In this document: positions 34,721 to 42,462 of the stretch, in pieces | Numbering within the stretch: the first letter of the stretch is position 1 | How the letters are laid out: each line of letters starts with the position of its first letter | NCBI RefSeq assembly: GCF_018139695.1 | Contig: NZ_JAGSOG010000019.1 | Span: 1-59,984 of the forward strand | DNA: 59,984 bases | Direction of reading: 5' to 3' | Source: Actinospica durhamensis | GTDB lineage: Bacteria > Actinomycetota > Actinomycetes > Streptomycetales > Catenulisporaceae | Position numbers and translations under genes: made by a program | Notes under the pieces: generated by a model | Seen by the model: only the letters and a program-made list of their open reading frames with translations | What the model was told of the DNA's origin: nothing | The model's database searches: none

Positions 34721-35161
34721 CTACGGCCGCGCCCGCACGACCTCCGGATCCCCCTCGGCCCAGGTGCTCAGCAGCACCCGCGACGAGAAGAGCCACCCGG
34801 CCTCGGTGCGGCGCAGTTCGTCCGCGTACCGGCCGGCCGCGAGGAACCGGCCGTTCCCGCGCACGTGCTGCGCCACGAAGGAGCAGGTGTGCGTCGCGGC
34901 GTCCCCGGCGACGGCGACCACGTGGTTGGTGAGGAGATGCTGGGTGACTTCGAGCCTTTCGATGCTCGGCCGCACGCGCGCGAGGATCTCGTCCGGGCCG
35001 ACCCGGCGCTCGTGCCCGGCGTGATACTCCCAGACCGCGTCCGGGGTGAACAGCCGCGCGAACAGCTCCCAGTCACGGGTGTCGACGGCGGTCGCGTAGG
35101 CGACCACGGTGTCGACGATGTCCACGCGGTCGGCATACCCGCCGTCGATGCGTACGTCCAT
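34721..35161 (-). CDS. SnoaL-like / NTF2-fold protein
   Basis: 146 residues from ATG 35161, preceded by GAGGAG. The fold is suggested by IVDTVVAYATAVDTRDWELFARLFTPDAVWEYHAG, then the turn, VTQHLLTNHVVAVAGDAATHTCSFVAQHVR, RYADELRRTEAGWLFSSRVL. Such proteins (SnoaL, ketosteroid isomerase-like) are small cyclases, isomerases or dehydratases; activity here unknown. Divergent from the HxlR regulator, so probably its target. The tRNA-Cys gene lies beyond its 3' end. Confidence 0.85.
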   Translation of the reverse strand: MDVRIDGGYADRVDIVDTVVAYATAVDTRDWELFARLFTPDAVWEYHAGHERRVGPDEILARVRPSIERLEVTQHLLTNHVVAVAGDAATHTCSFVAQHVRGNGRFLAAGRYADELRRTEAGWLFSSRVLLSTWAEGDPEVVRARP

Positions 35162-35192
35162 ACCCGCTCCTCGCCTTCTCCGGTCTCGGGCC

Positions 35193-35211
35193 GGCCGGAT
35201 CCGATCCGGCC
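35193..35211. promoter_or_regulatory. 19-bp palindrome between SnoaL-like and HxlR genes
   Basis: GGCCGGATC-C-GATCCGGCC, midway between the divergent starts at 35161 and 35261. Likely the HxlR operator or a shared control site. Confidence 0.5.
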
Positions 35212-35260
35212 CGTGAGCCATGGTGAGGTCCCACCCGGTGCGAAGGAAGAGGGCACTTTC

Positions 35261-35680
35261 ATGTCCCAGCGTCACATCGATGTGTCCGTGCTGGCCGTGC
35301 GCGCCTGCCCGGTCGCCGAGGTGATCGACCACGTCTCCGGCCGCTGGACGGTCGGGATCCTGACCACCGCCGCGCAGGGCCCGGTGCGCTTCGTCGAGCT
35401 CGAGCGCACGGTGCGCGGTATCAGCAGGCGCATGCTGACCCTGAAGCTGCGCCAGCTCGAACGCGACGGCCTGCTCACCCGCACCGTCTTCCCGACCGTG
35501 CCGCCGCGCGTCGAGTACACCCTCACCGAGATCGCCGAGGAGCTCCTCGAGACCCTCCAGGGCCTCACCGCCTGGGCGACCCGCCACCGCGGCACGGTCG
35601 CCGCCGCCCGCGCCGCCTACGACCGCGCGCGCAACGCGGGCGGCAACGGGGACGACGCACTCGTTCCGCAGGCCACGTAG
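35261..35680 (+). CDS. HxlR family regulator
   Basis: 139 residues; ATG 35261 with AAGGAAGAGGG upstream. The HxlR winged-helix is clear: CPVAEVIDHVSGRWTVGIL, FVELERTVRGISRRMLTLKLRQLERDGLLTRT and VEYTLTEIAEELL. Probably regulates the divergent SnoaL-like gene through the palindrome at 35193-35211. Its stop is four bases from the converging TetR gene. Confidence 0.92.
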   Translation: MSQRHIDVSVLAVRACPVAEVIDHVSGRWTVGILTTAAQGPVRFVELERTVRGISRRMLTLKLRQLERDGLLTRTVFPTVPPRVEYTLTEIAEELLETLQGLTAWATRHRGTVAAARAAYDRARNAGGNGDDALVPQAT

Positions 35681-35684
35681 TTCG

Positions 35685-36440
35685 TCACGCCGCGGCAGCG
35701 CGGCGGCGGTGGGCTCGCTGGCGGCAGGTCGGGCCGCAGTAGCGCGGCGGCCGGCCGGTGACCCCGACGCTCAGCTTCGTGCCGCACTCCAGGCAGTACG
35801 CCGCGACGGCGGTTTCGTGACGCGTGGAGCCGGACGGGTCACGGAAGGGCTCCGGTTTCGTGACGGCCGCGGGACTCAGCCCATTGAGGAGGAGTCGCAC
35901 CAGCATGGCGCTGCGGGCCGGGTCGCTGTGCGCCGAACGCAGTGCGATGCCGCCGACGGCCAGCGCGGACAGGTCCTCGACGCGCACGTCGCCGCGTATC
36001 GCGCCCACCCGTTTCGCATCGTCGAGCAGGCGTTCCATCGCGGCGCGGAACCGCTGAGACGCGCCGGCCAGGAGGGCGCGCGGCCAACTCCGGTCGCCGC
36101 TGAGGGCGTCGCAGACGAGTTGGCGCCCGGCCGATTTCTCGATCACCTCGAGGAGGAACTCGCGCAGCGCGTCGCCGGGTGCGGCGTGCGCGGCCCACCA
36201 GTCGGCGCGGACCACGAAGCCCTCGACCTGCTCGGCGAGCACCGCCTCGAGCAGGTTCTCCTTGCTCGGGAAGTGCCGGTAGACGGTCCCGGCGCCCACC
36301 CCGGCGCGTTGCGCGATCCGGCCGAGCGAGACCTCGAGACCCTCTTCGGCGAACATGCCCATCGCCGTGTGCAACACGAGTTCGCGGTTGCGGCGGGCGT
36401 CGGCGCGCCCGGCCGGAGCGTCGCCCTGCGCTGCTTGCAT
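35685..36440 (-). CDS. TetR family regulator with C-terminal zinc-ribbon-like tail
   Basis: 251 residues from ATG 36440 (AAGGA upstream; an ATG at 36500 gives a longer frame). N-terminal TetR HTH: VLHTAMGMFAEEGLEVSLGRIAQ, GVGAGTVYRHFPSKENLLEAVL. The ligand domain is like the SACE_7040/AcrR type. Unusual feature: the last 35 residues carry CLECGTKLSV, then GRPPRYCGPTCRQRAHRRR, with a Cys-x2-Cys and Cys-x3-Cys set resembling a zinc ribbon. Divergent from the NmrA-like gene at 36527, its probable target. Confidence 0.88.
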   Translation of the reverse strand: MQAAQGDAPAGRADARRNRELVLHTAMGMFAEEGLEVSLGRIAQRAGVGAGTVYRHFPSKENLLEAVLAEQVEGFVVRADWWAAHAAPGDALREFLLEVIEKSAGRQLVCDALSGDRSWPRALLAGASQRFRAAMERLLDDAKRVGAIRGDVRVEDLSALAVGGIALRSAHSDPARSAMLVRLLLNGLSPAAVTKPEPFRDPSGSTRHETAVAAYCLECGTKLSVGVTGRPPRYCGPTCRQRAHRRRAAAA

Positions 36441-36526
36441 GTCACGAAATCCTTGCCTGCCGCGAGGGACCGGGTGGAGCATTCCGGATCGTGTCAGCAT
36501 TCTTCACCACCTCCGGAAAGGGCGCC

Positions 36527-37456
36527 ATGACCGCCGCGAGACCGATCCGTTCCGACTCCCCGATCCTCGTCACCGGCGCCACCGGCCGGCAGGGCGGCGC
36601 CACCGCGCGGCGGCTGCTGGCCGACGGGTGGCCGGTGCGGGCCCTGGTCCGCGACACGAGCGCTCCCGCCGCGGTCGCACTGGCCGACGCCGGCGCCCGG
36701 CTCGTGCGCGGCGACCTCGACGATCGGGCGTGCCTGCCGCCCGCGCTCGACGGCGTCACCGCCGTGTTCGGCGTGCCGCCCGTGGTCTTCGGATCAACGG
36801 GCCCTGATACCGACCTCGAGGCGGCGCGCGGGCGCACGCTGATCGACGCGGCGGCCGACGCGGGGATCGAGCAGGTCGTGTTCAGCACCGTGGCATCGAT
36901 GTCGGGCGCGTCGTTCGGCGCGCAGGGCAAGCGGCTGATCGAGCAGCACCTGCGCGAGCGCATCGCCCGGCCCACCGTCCTGCGCCCGGTCCGGTTCATG
37001 ACCAACTATCTCGGCGCCGGAATGCTCGGCATCGACGGCATCGTGCACGGCCTGCACCGGCACCTGTTCCCCCCGCACGACCCGGTGCAGATCATCGCGG
37101 TGCAGGACATCGCCGAGTTCGCCGCGCTCGCCTTCGCCGATCCGGACCGCTTCGCCGGCCGGACCCTGGAACTCGCCGGCGACGCCCCGACCCCGCTCCA
37201 GGCCGCCGCCGCGATCAGCGAGGCCGCCGGAGTTCCGATCCGCTACGAGCAGCTCACCGACGACGAGGCCGCGGCGCTCAGCCCCGCCATCGCCGAGACG
37301 AAGAAGCACTGGCAGTCCGGAAACCGCTGGCACGCCGACATCGAGGCGCTGCGCGTCATCCACCCCGGACTGCGCACTCTGGCCGACTGGCTCGCCGAGT
37401 CGGGCGCCGCCGCGATCCGCGCCGCGTACGAGCGCGGCCGCGGCGCCGGCGCGTGA
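36527..37456 (+). CDS. NmrA-like NAD(P)-binding oxidoreductase
   Basis: 309 residues; ATG 36527 with GGAAAGG. Atypical SDR: ILVTGATGRQGGATARRLL is the Rossmann Gly motif, then VRGDLDD. No Tyr-x3-Lys is evident in the usual place, matching NmrA redox-sensor proteins more than classical SDRs. NADP binding is suggested by Arg at the end of strand 2 (ALVRDTS). Divergent TetR is the likely regulator; substrate or signal is unknown. Confidence 0.88.
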   Translation: MTAARPIRSDSPILVTGATGRQGGATARRLLADGWPVRALVRDTSAPAAVALADAGARLVRGDLDDRACLPPALDGVTAVFGVPPVVFGSTGPDTDLEAARGRTLIDAAADAGIEQVVFSTVASMSGASFGAQGKRLIEQHLRERIARPTVLRPVRFMTNYLGAGMLGIDGIVHGLHRHLFPPHDPVQIIAVQDIAEFAALAFADPDRFAGRTLELAGDAPTPLQAAAAISEAAGVPIRYEQLTDDEAAALSPAIAETKKHWQSGNRWHADIEALRVIHPGLRTLADWLAESGAAAIRAAYERGRGAGA

Positions 37457-37507
37457 CGCGAGAATCCCCCGCCACGCGCCGGTAGCCGCCATCGCGCCGC
37501 GTCCGAG

Positions 37508-37996
37508 CTACTTCACTTCGATAAGCCGGCCCGTGGCCACGTCGAAGACGAACCCGCGGACCGCGTCGGTGTGCGGGATGAACGGGCTGGTCTGGATCCG
37601 CTTGATCGACTGGCGTACGTCCTCGTCGAGGTCCGCGAACGCCTCGGCGGCCCAGGCCGGCTTGATCCCGACCTCGTCCTGGATGGACTGCTTGAACGCG
37701 TCGTCGGTGAAGGTGAGCATTCCGCAGTCGGTGTGGTGGATCAGGATGATCTCCCGGGTGCCGAGCAGCCGCTGGCTGATCGCCAGCGAGCGGATCTCGT
37801 CCTGGGTCACCACTCCCCCGGCGTTGCGGATCACGTGCGCCTCGCCGTCGCGCAAGCCCAGGATCGCGTACACGTTCAGCCGCGCGTCCATGCAGGCCAC
37901 CACGGCGACCTGGCGGGAGGGCGGCAGCGGCAGCGGGCCGGTGAAGCCGGCGGCGTAGGCGTCGTTGTTGGCCAGGTACTCGTCTGTCACGCTCAT
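37508..37996 (-). CDS. Beta-class carbonic anhydrase
   Basis: 162 residues from ATG 37996 with AAGGA upstream. Zinc ligands and catalytic dyad are in VACMDARLN (Cys35, Asp37, Arg39) and HHTDCGM (His88, Cys91); RNAGGVVTQDEIRSLAISQ is also conserved. Short beta-CA similar to the actinobacterial Rv1284-like type. Converts CO2 and water to bicarbonate. A 26-codon Cys-rich ORF precedes it by 53 nt on the same strand. Confidence 0.94.
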   Translation of the reverse strand: MSVTDEYLANNDAYAAGFTGPLPLPPSRQVAVVACMDARLNVYAILGLRDGEAHVIRNAGGVVTQDEIRSLAISQRLLGTREIILIHHTDCGMLTFTDDAFKQSIQDEVGIKPAWAAEAFADLDEDVRQSIKRIQTSPFIPHTDAVRGFVFDVATGRLIEVK

Positions 37997-38049
37997 CGGA
38001 GATGTTCCTTCTGGGTCGGAGGGTGGAGTCGGATCACGTACGCGGCGCG

Positions 38050-38130
38050 TCAGCGCCCGCACGGACACCACTGGTCGAAGCAGCACATGCGGCGGCCCGG
38101 CCAGAAGTCCTCCAACACCTTCCGTTCCAT
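38050..38130 (-). CDS. 26-residue Cys-rich small ORF upstream of carbonic anhydrase
   Basis: Starts at ATG 38130 with an excellent AAGGAG four bases upstream and ends at TGA 38052-38050, read on the same strand as the carbonic anhydrase (53 nt gap). The peptide begins MERKVLEDFWPGRR and continues MCCFDQWCPCGR, so four of its last twelve residues are Cys. The ribosome site fits this start better than an overlapping ATG at 38134 in another frame. Could be a metal-binding micropeptide or a cysteine- or zinc-responsive leader; not matched to a named family. Confidence 0.6.
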   Translation of the reverse strand: MERKVLEDFWPGRRMCCFDQWCPCGR

Positions 38131-38224
38131 GCATCTCCTTCAGGCGGAAGCGTCTCCATCCTCAGGCCGCGACCGGCGCCACCGCAAGGGGTGGGTGACG
38201 TGGCGTGAGGTAGCGTGGTGATCC

Positions 38225-38311
38225 GTGGGGACCGACATCTACGGCGCGATCGAATGCCGCCATCCGCTCGCCGGCGAGGACTGGTTCGAGTGGGAGTCCC
38301 CTTACTCCTGA
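38225..38311 (+). pseudogene. N-terminal remnant of an MGTDIYG-type protein
   Basis: GTG 38225 opens a 28-codon frame beginning MGTDIYGAIECRHP and stopping at TGA 38309-38311. The MGTDIYG start is typical of longer actinobacterial hypothetical proteins, so this looks like the front end of a decayed gene. The following bases to 38515 hold no clear continuation or other gene. Confidence 0.4.
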
Positions 38312-38515
38312 CCGAGCTCGACGCTGACGCCCGGCCACTTCCGCGAGCAGCTGCACGACGTCGCAGTACTCGCATTACGCATGCTATTTCGGTCTCGCTG
38401 CCGAGGCGTCACCGGGGATTGATGCCAGCGGCCGAGAACTCCGGAACGCGAGGCGCGACCGGCGCGTCCAACTCGCATCAGTCGGCAGAGCATCGTCATC
38501 CCCGGAGGCCCGAGC

Positions 38516-39193
38516 GTGTCCTCGTTCCGAACCCTGTCATGGTGCGTACTGTGCGTGGCGTGCCTGCTGGCCGTCGTGGCGCTCGCGGAGGGCGGTTCCC
38601 GTGGGGGCCCGACGCGGATGTCGTCGCCCACCCAGACGACCAGGGCCGTCGACGTCGCCGCGGCGTTGAAGGCGGTAGACACCGGCACCTGCCCGGCTAA
38701 GCCCCCTGCCCGCGAGGCCTCCGACGTCACCGCGACGGCGGACAGCCTGGAGCCGCTCGCCGCGACCCGGTTGCTGCTGTGCGGATACGTCGAGACGGTC
38801 AAGGCGGGCAAGGCGGGCAAAAACGTGGTCTCGACCTCGGTATGGTCAAGCCTGGTCACCGACCCGGCCACACTCGCGAATCTGCGCGGCGAGCTCAACG
38901 GACTCGGCGGATGGGGCAGCGGGACCTCGTCGTGCCCGCCGCAGAGCTTGGGAGGAGCCCTCGGGATCTTCACCGACGACGGCAAGGACGTGGTCGAACT
39001 CTGGGACAACGTGACGGGCTGCGCGGGCGTGGACAACGGCCTGCTCGACGCGCGGGTCGGCACGTCTGACGTCAACAACGAGATCATCATGAAGCTGCTG
39101 CCCGCCGCGTTCGTCTGCGGCGAGGTCTGGGGCGCGGTCGACTGCCCGCTCAACACCCCCAAGCCGGTCGGCAGCCTCGGTAAAACCGGCTGA
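38516..39193 (+). CDS. Hypothetical secreted or membrane-anchored protein
   Basis: 225 residues; GTG 38516 has GGAGG eight bases upstream. The N-terminus has one hydrophobic segment (TLSWCVLCVACLLAVVALA) followed by Thr/Ser-rich linker and a soluble domain with several Cys (LLLCGYVETVKAG, GTSSCPPQSLGGAL, NVTGCAGVDNG, AFVCGEVWGAVDCPL), possibly disulfide-bonded outside the cell. A Cys within the hydrophobic segment could be a weak lipobox. No family recognised. Converges with the Clp-N gene. Confidence 0.65.
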   Translation: MSSFRTLSWCVLCVACLLAVVALAEGGSRGGPTRMSSPTQTTRAVDVAAALKAVDTGTCPAKPPAREASDVTATADSLEPLAATRLLLCGYVETVKAGKAGKNVVSTSVWSSLVTDPATLANLRGELNGLGGWGSGTSSCPPQSLGGALGIFTDDGKDVVELWDNVTGCAGVDNGLLDARVGTSDVNNEIIMKLLPAAFVCGEVWGAVDCPLNTPKPVGSLGKTG

Positions 39194-39220
39194 ACCGGCA
39201 GATCGGCGGGCCGGTGACGG

Positions 39221-40003
39221 TCACGGCGCGGAGTCCTGCGCGCCCGGCGGTTCCATCGGAGCCGCGGGCGCCTCGGCGCTCGAGATCGCCGCGGTCACCT
39301 GCTCGCGCAGGCGGTCGAGATCGGCCCCCAGGGCCAGCAGCACCTGCACGGCCACCCCGTTGCGCGCCCGGAGCAGGCCGAGCAGCAGGTGTTCGGCGCC
39401 GATGTGCTCGTGGCCGAACTGCCGTGCCTGGCTGCGGGAGAGTTCCAGCACCGCCTTGGCGCGCGGCGTGAACGGCCGCTGCGCCGAATCCTCCTCGCTG
39501 CCGCGCCCGACGAGTTCCTCCACCCGGACGCGCGCGGCCTGCACCTCGATGCCCTGCGCCGCGAACACCGCACCGATCGTGCCGTCCGTCTCCTCGAGCA
39601 GGCCCAGCAGCATGTGCTCCGTACCGATGTAGTGGTGGCCGAACACCCGCGCCTCGCGCCGCGCCGCCACGATGGCCCGGCGATACTGCTCGTTGAACAG
39701 CTTGAGCATGGCCACGTCCGCCTTCGCCGGCCGAGGGACCGACGCGCCCCGCGGCCTCGCGGCGTTCTGCTGCCGAGCCTCACGCAGCGCCCCGACCAGC
39801 ACTCTGTTCTCCTCGGTGGCCGCGGCCAGCGCGTCCTGCATCCGGCGCAGACGCTCCTCGAGCAGCCGGACCTGCTCCGGCAGGTCGTCGGCGAGCCGGC
39901 GCACCACGGCGAGTTCGCTCTCGATACGATCCAGATGCAGGGCGAGCCCGCTCACCTCAGCCCGCTCGCTCGCGGGGTCCGAGTCGGGGTCCGAGTCAGT
40001 CAA
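39221..40003 (-). CDS. Coiled-coil plus double Clp N-domain protein
   Basis: 260 residues from TTG 40003, preceded by GGAGG; the longer frame to 40054 lacks a good start. Residues ~10-90 form a coiled coil (LALHLDRIESELAVVRRL, LPEQVRLLEERLRRMQDAL). Two Clp_N repeats follow: FGHHYIGTEHMLLGLLEE and FGHEHIGAEHLLLGLLRA, as in ClpC/ClpA N-domains that bind adaptors or substrates. There is no AAA+ ATPase module, so it may be an adaptor or competitor for ClpC. Function unproven. Confidence 0.85.
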   Translation of the reverse strand: MTDSDPDSDPASERAEVSGLALHLDRIESELAVVRRLADDLPEQVRLLEERLRRMQDALAAATEENRVLVGALREARQQNAARPRGASVPRPAKADVAMLKLFNEQYRRAIVAARREARVFGHHYIGTEHMLLGLLEETDGTIGAVFAAQGIEVQAARVRVEELVGRGSEEDSAQRPFTPRAKAVLELSRSQARQFGHEHIGAEHLLLGLLRARNGVAVQVLLALGADLDRLREQVTAAISSAEAPAAPMEPPGAQDSAP

Positions 40004-40227
40004 GGCACCTCCCTGTGCCAGGTGCGTGCACTGCGATGCAAGGTCGCACGTCACGTCGGCTTACGGTCAAGGATGCACCGGCGGAGTCGCGATGTGCAAT
40101 GGCGTCCTGGCCGACCCGGTGACCGCATTTGACACGCAGTCAGGTCGGGAGGTTGGCTTGTCGGCGAGCTGGGCTACCAGTGGCGCCGCGAGAGTCTGGG
40201 GTGGGTCGTGTCCGACGGGACTCCTGT

Positions 40228-40473
40228 ATGACTCCTGCATCCGGTGGTGAGAAGAAGGCCGATCGGGGGTGGCAGTTCTGGATGACCTTCGCGACGGTGA
40301 ACCAGTGCTTCGCCGTCTCCGGGCCGTCGAACGACCTCACATTCAACTACACCTCGGCATGCACCGCGGGCGATGCCGTCGCCACAGCCCATTACGGGGT
40401 CGATGACGCGGCCTACTGCGAGAACAGCGGCTATGCGACGGGAGACCTGCCCGGATTCCCCGGCCTCGCGTAG
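40228..40473 (+). CDS. Short hypothetical ORF, possibly a gene remnant
   Basis: 81 residues from ATG 40228 without a clear ribosome site; codon third positions are strongly GC, suggesting it is or was coding. Sequence includes WQFWMTFATVNQCFAVSGP and three further Cys. No family recognised. It lies in the otherwise gene-free stretch 40004-40553, in which nothing else was found. Confidence 0.3.
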   Translation: MTPASGGEKKADRGWQFWMTFATVNQCFAVSGPSNDLTFNYTSACTAGDAVATAHYGVDDAAYCENSGYATGDLPGFPGLA

Positions 40474-40553
40474 ACCGTCTGCTTCACCACCGTCAACTGA
40501 TCCTCGAATCCGCGGCCTGCGTGTCGGCACCCGGCGCCGGTATCGTCGGCGCC

Positions 40554-41129
40554 ATGCGTACAGCTGCGACTTCCCACGCCGCGCGGTTCCCGTCCCTGTT
40601 CGCTCCTCGCCGCGTCGCGTGGGCCGGGGTGGACGGGGCGTTCTCGCTGGACGGGTTCGATCCCGCCCTGGTGACCAAGATCCACCTGGTTCCCTTCGTC
40701 GGAGAACGCGTCGTGATCTGCCGCAACAGCGACGACGAGTGGTTCCTGCCGGGCGGCACACTGGAGGCGGGCGAGACCATCGAGCACTGCGCCGCCCGGG
40801 AGCTGCTCGAGGAGGCCGGCGCGCGGCTCGACGGCCGGATCCACCAGGTGGGCGCGTTTCTGTGCGTCAGCTACCAGCCGGCGCCGTACCGCCCCTGGCA
40901 GTCGCACCCGCACCAGGCCTGGGTATGGGCGACCGCGGACGTGGTGGTCGACGCGGCGCCGTCGAACCCGGCGGACGGTGAAGTCGTGGTCGAGGTCCGC
41001 ACCACCACGGTCGCCGAGGCGAAGCAGCTGCTCACCCCGCAGGGCGAGAGCCTGCGGGAGCTGGTGGACCTCGCGGTCGAGGTCCACGCTTCCTTCCGCG
41101 GCGCGACGGCCCCGGCGGACCGGCCCTGA
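40554..41129 (+). CDS. Nudix hydrolase
   Basis: 191 residues from ATG 40554 (a longer frame begins at 40521). The Nudix box is intact: GGTLEAGETIEHCAA then RELLEEAGARL, matching GX5EX7REUXEEXGU. Hydrolyses a nucleoside-diphosphate-linked substrate; the specific one is not predictable. N-terminal region (FPSLFAPRRVAWAGVDGAFS) is unusual and may set substrate preference. Converges with the nuclease-like gene. Confidence 0.9.
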   Translation: MRTAATSHAARFPSLFAPRRVAWAGVDGAFSLDGFDPALVTKIHLVPFVGERVVICRNSDDEWFLPGGTLEAGETIEHCAARELLEEAGARLDGRIHQVGAFLCVSYQPAPYRPWQSHPHQAWVWATADVVVDAAPSNPADGEVVVEVRTTTVAEAKQLLTPQGESLRELVDLAVEVHASFRGATAPADRP

Positions 41130-41137
41130 CCGTCCCA

Positions 41138-41156
41138 GACTGACGCTCTCTCAGTC
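41138..41156. terminator. Short hairpin between converging Nudix and nuclease-like genes
   Basis: GACTGA / TCAGTC with a seven-base loop (CGCTCTC), nine bases after the Nudix stop and eight before the other gene's stop. Weak bidirectional terminator candidate. Confidence 0.35.
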
Positions 41157-41164
41157 AGCCTCGG

Positions 41165-42109
41165 TCAGCCTATCTCCGGGAAGACCTTGGCGAGGTCGCG
41201 CAGGTGGACGTGGGCGGCCTGCTCCCGGACGAAGGTGCGCAGGGGGATCTCCTGGGTGCCGAAGCGCTCGGTGTAGCGCTCGCGGAGGCGGCGGGGGGCG
41301 CGGGAGAGGAGTTCCTCGACCGTGCTGCGGCTGGTGCGCAGAAAGTGCAGCGGGGCTTCGCCGGCGACCCACAGCTCGGGGCGGCGGCCGGAGTCGTCGA
41401 GGGAGAGGTGGACGAGGTCCGCGACCACGCCGCGCTTGCGCATCATGTCGCCGCCGGACCACAGTGCCACCTTGAACTCGGCGACGCGGCGATCGGTCTC
41501 GAGGTCGAAGGGCCTCGTCTTGTCGTTGCCCGGGCCGAGGGACGGCCGGTTGGCGATGGTCTCGCCCGGCTCGAGGATCGCGGGGAGGGCGAGGACGATG
41601 ACGGCGGCGTGGATGACGTCGCTGACGCGGCCGACGTCGCGGCGGACGGTGAGCGCGGCGTGCAGCAGCTGCTCGGTGAGGCCTTCGCCGCGGCCCAGCT
41701 TGGACGCCTGCTCCGGCTCGGCGCCGACCAGTCGGTGCTCGAGGTCGGCGACGCGGGTCGTGAGGGACTTCTCGCGCAGGAAGGTCACCAGCGCCGCGAA
41801 CGCCTCGGCGGCCTGGGCCGGGGTGGCCGGGGACGTCCGGTCCGGGCGCGCCTGGCGTATCGCGGCGTCCGAGGAGCCGTTGCCGCTCGTGGCGAAACCC
41901 AGCCGGCGGAACTGGCGGCGCGCGGCGTGTGAGGTGAAGCCGGCCCGATCGACTCCGAGTACTGCTTCCAGGGCCTGTTTGACGGGGTAGCGCACGCCCT
42001 CGACCTCCACCCAGTGGGTGTGGATCGCCTCGGGCCGCACCGTGCTCAGCGCCGCGACGACCGTCTCGGCCTCGAGGGTGTGCTCCATCGCGTTCACCGT
42101 CAGCAGCAT
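41165..42109 (-). CDS. Nuclease-like protein with N-terminal DNA-binding-like domain
   Basis: 314 residues if ATG 42109 is the start (none of the candidate starts has a clear ribosome site). The first ~60 residues (HTHWVEVEGVRYPVKQALEA, HAARRQFRRLGF) resemble a small domain often fused to HNH or restriction-type nucleases. A C-terminal stretch, ILEPGE, then FDLETDRRVAEFKVALWSGG, has the acidic/Glu-x-Lys spacing expected for a PD-(D/E)xK nuclease fold. No partner methylase or helicase is adjacent. Possible stand-alone restriction or DNA-cleaving enzyme; not assigned to a named family. Confidence 0.65.
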   Translation of the reverse strand: MLLTVNAMEHTLEAETVVAALSTVRPEAIHTHWVEVEGVRYPVKQALEAVLGVDRAGFTSHAARRQFRRLGFATSGNGSSDAAIRQARPDRTSPATPAQAAEAFAALVTFLREKSLTTRVADLEHRLVGAEPEQASKLGRGEGLTEQLLHAALTVRRDVGRVSDVIHAAVIVLALPAILEPGETIANRPSLGPGNDKTRPFDLETDRRVAEFKVALWSGGDMMRKRGVVADLVHLSLDDSGRRPELWVAGEAPLHFLRTSRSTVEELLSRAPRRLRERYTERFGTQEIPLRTFVREQAAHVHLRDLAKVFPEIG

Positions 42110-42285
42110 GCACGCATCATGCCGCACTTCGCGGCCGACAGGGTGCTGATCATGCAAGCCGATGGCGCGCGCGGATCACCGGGGTCGGGTTCCGGCCAGA
42201 GGAGCCGCGGTAGCCGACCGCCGAGGCTCCTGGCACGCTGTGCAGGAGTGCGCCACAGGGACGCGGGACCGGGGGATGAACGCGC

Positions 42286-42462
42286 ATGCTTCACATCAGT
42301 GCCGTCACAGCGCAAGCGGTGGGAGTCGTCGGCGTCGTGCTCCTGCTCTCCAGCCGCTGGCTGCCGACGAGGGTCAGAAGGGTCGTCCAGCGTCGGCGCT
42401 ACGCCGCGGTCATGCTCGTCGTGCTGATGTACGGGTACCTCGGGAGCTACTTCGCGAAGTGA
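42286..42462 (+). CDS. Small two-helix membrane protein
   Basis: 58 residues from ATG 42286. Two hydrophobic stretches (VTAQAVGVVGVVLLLSS and YAAVMLVVLMYGYLGSYF) flank a basic loop (RWLPTRVRRVVQRRRY). Codon usage is strongly GC at third positions. Its last 53 nt overlap the 3' end of the converging TetR gene. The ribosome site is poor, so confidence is moderate. Confidence 0.45.
   Translation: MLHISAVTAQAVGVVGVVLLLSSRWLPTRVRRVVQRRRYAAVMLVVLMYGYLGSYFAK

Noticed and set aside
38050..38134. Alternative ATG at 38134 extending the carbonic anhydrase or giving a different leader frame
   Set aside because: AAGGAG directly abuts that ATG with no spacer, while ATG 38130 has a four-base spacer; the carbonic anhydrase has its own start at 37996.
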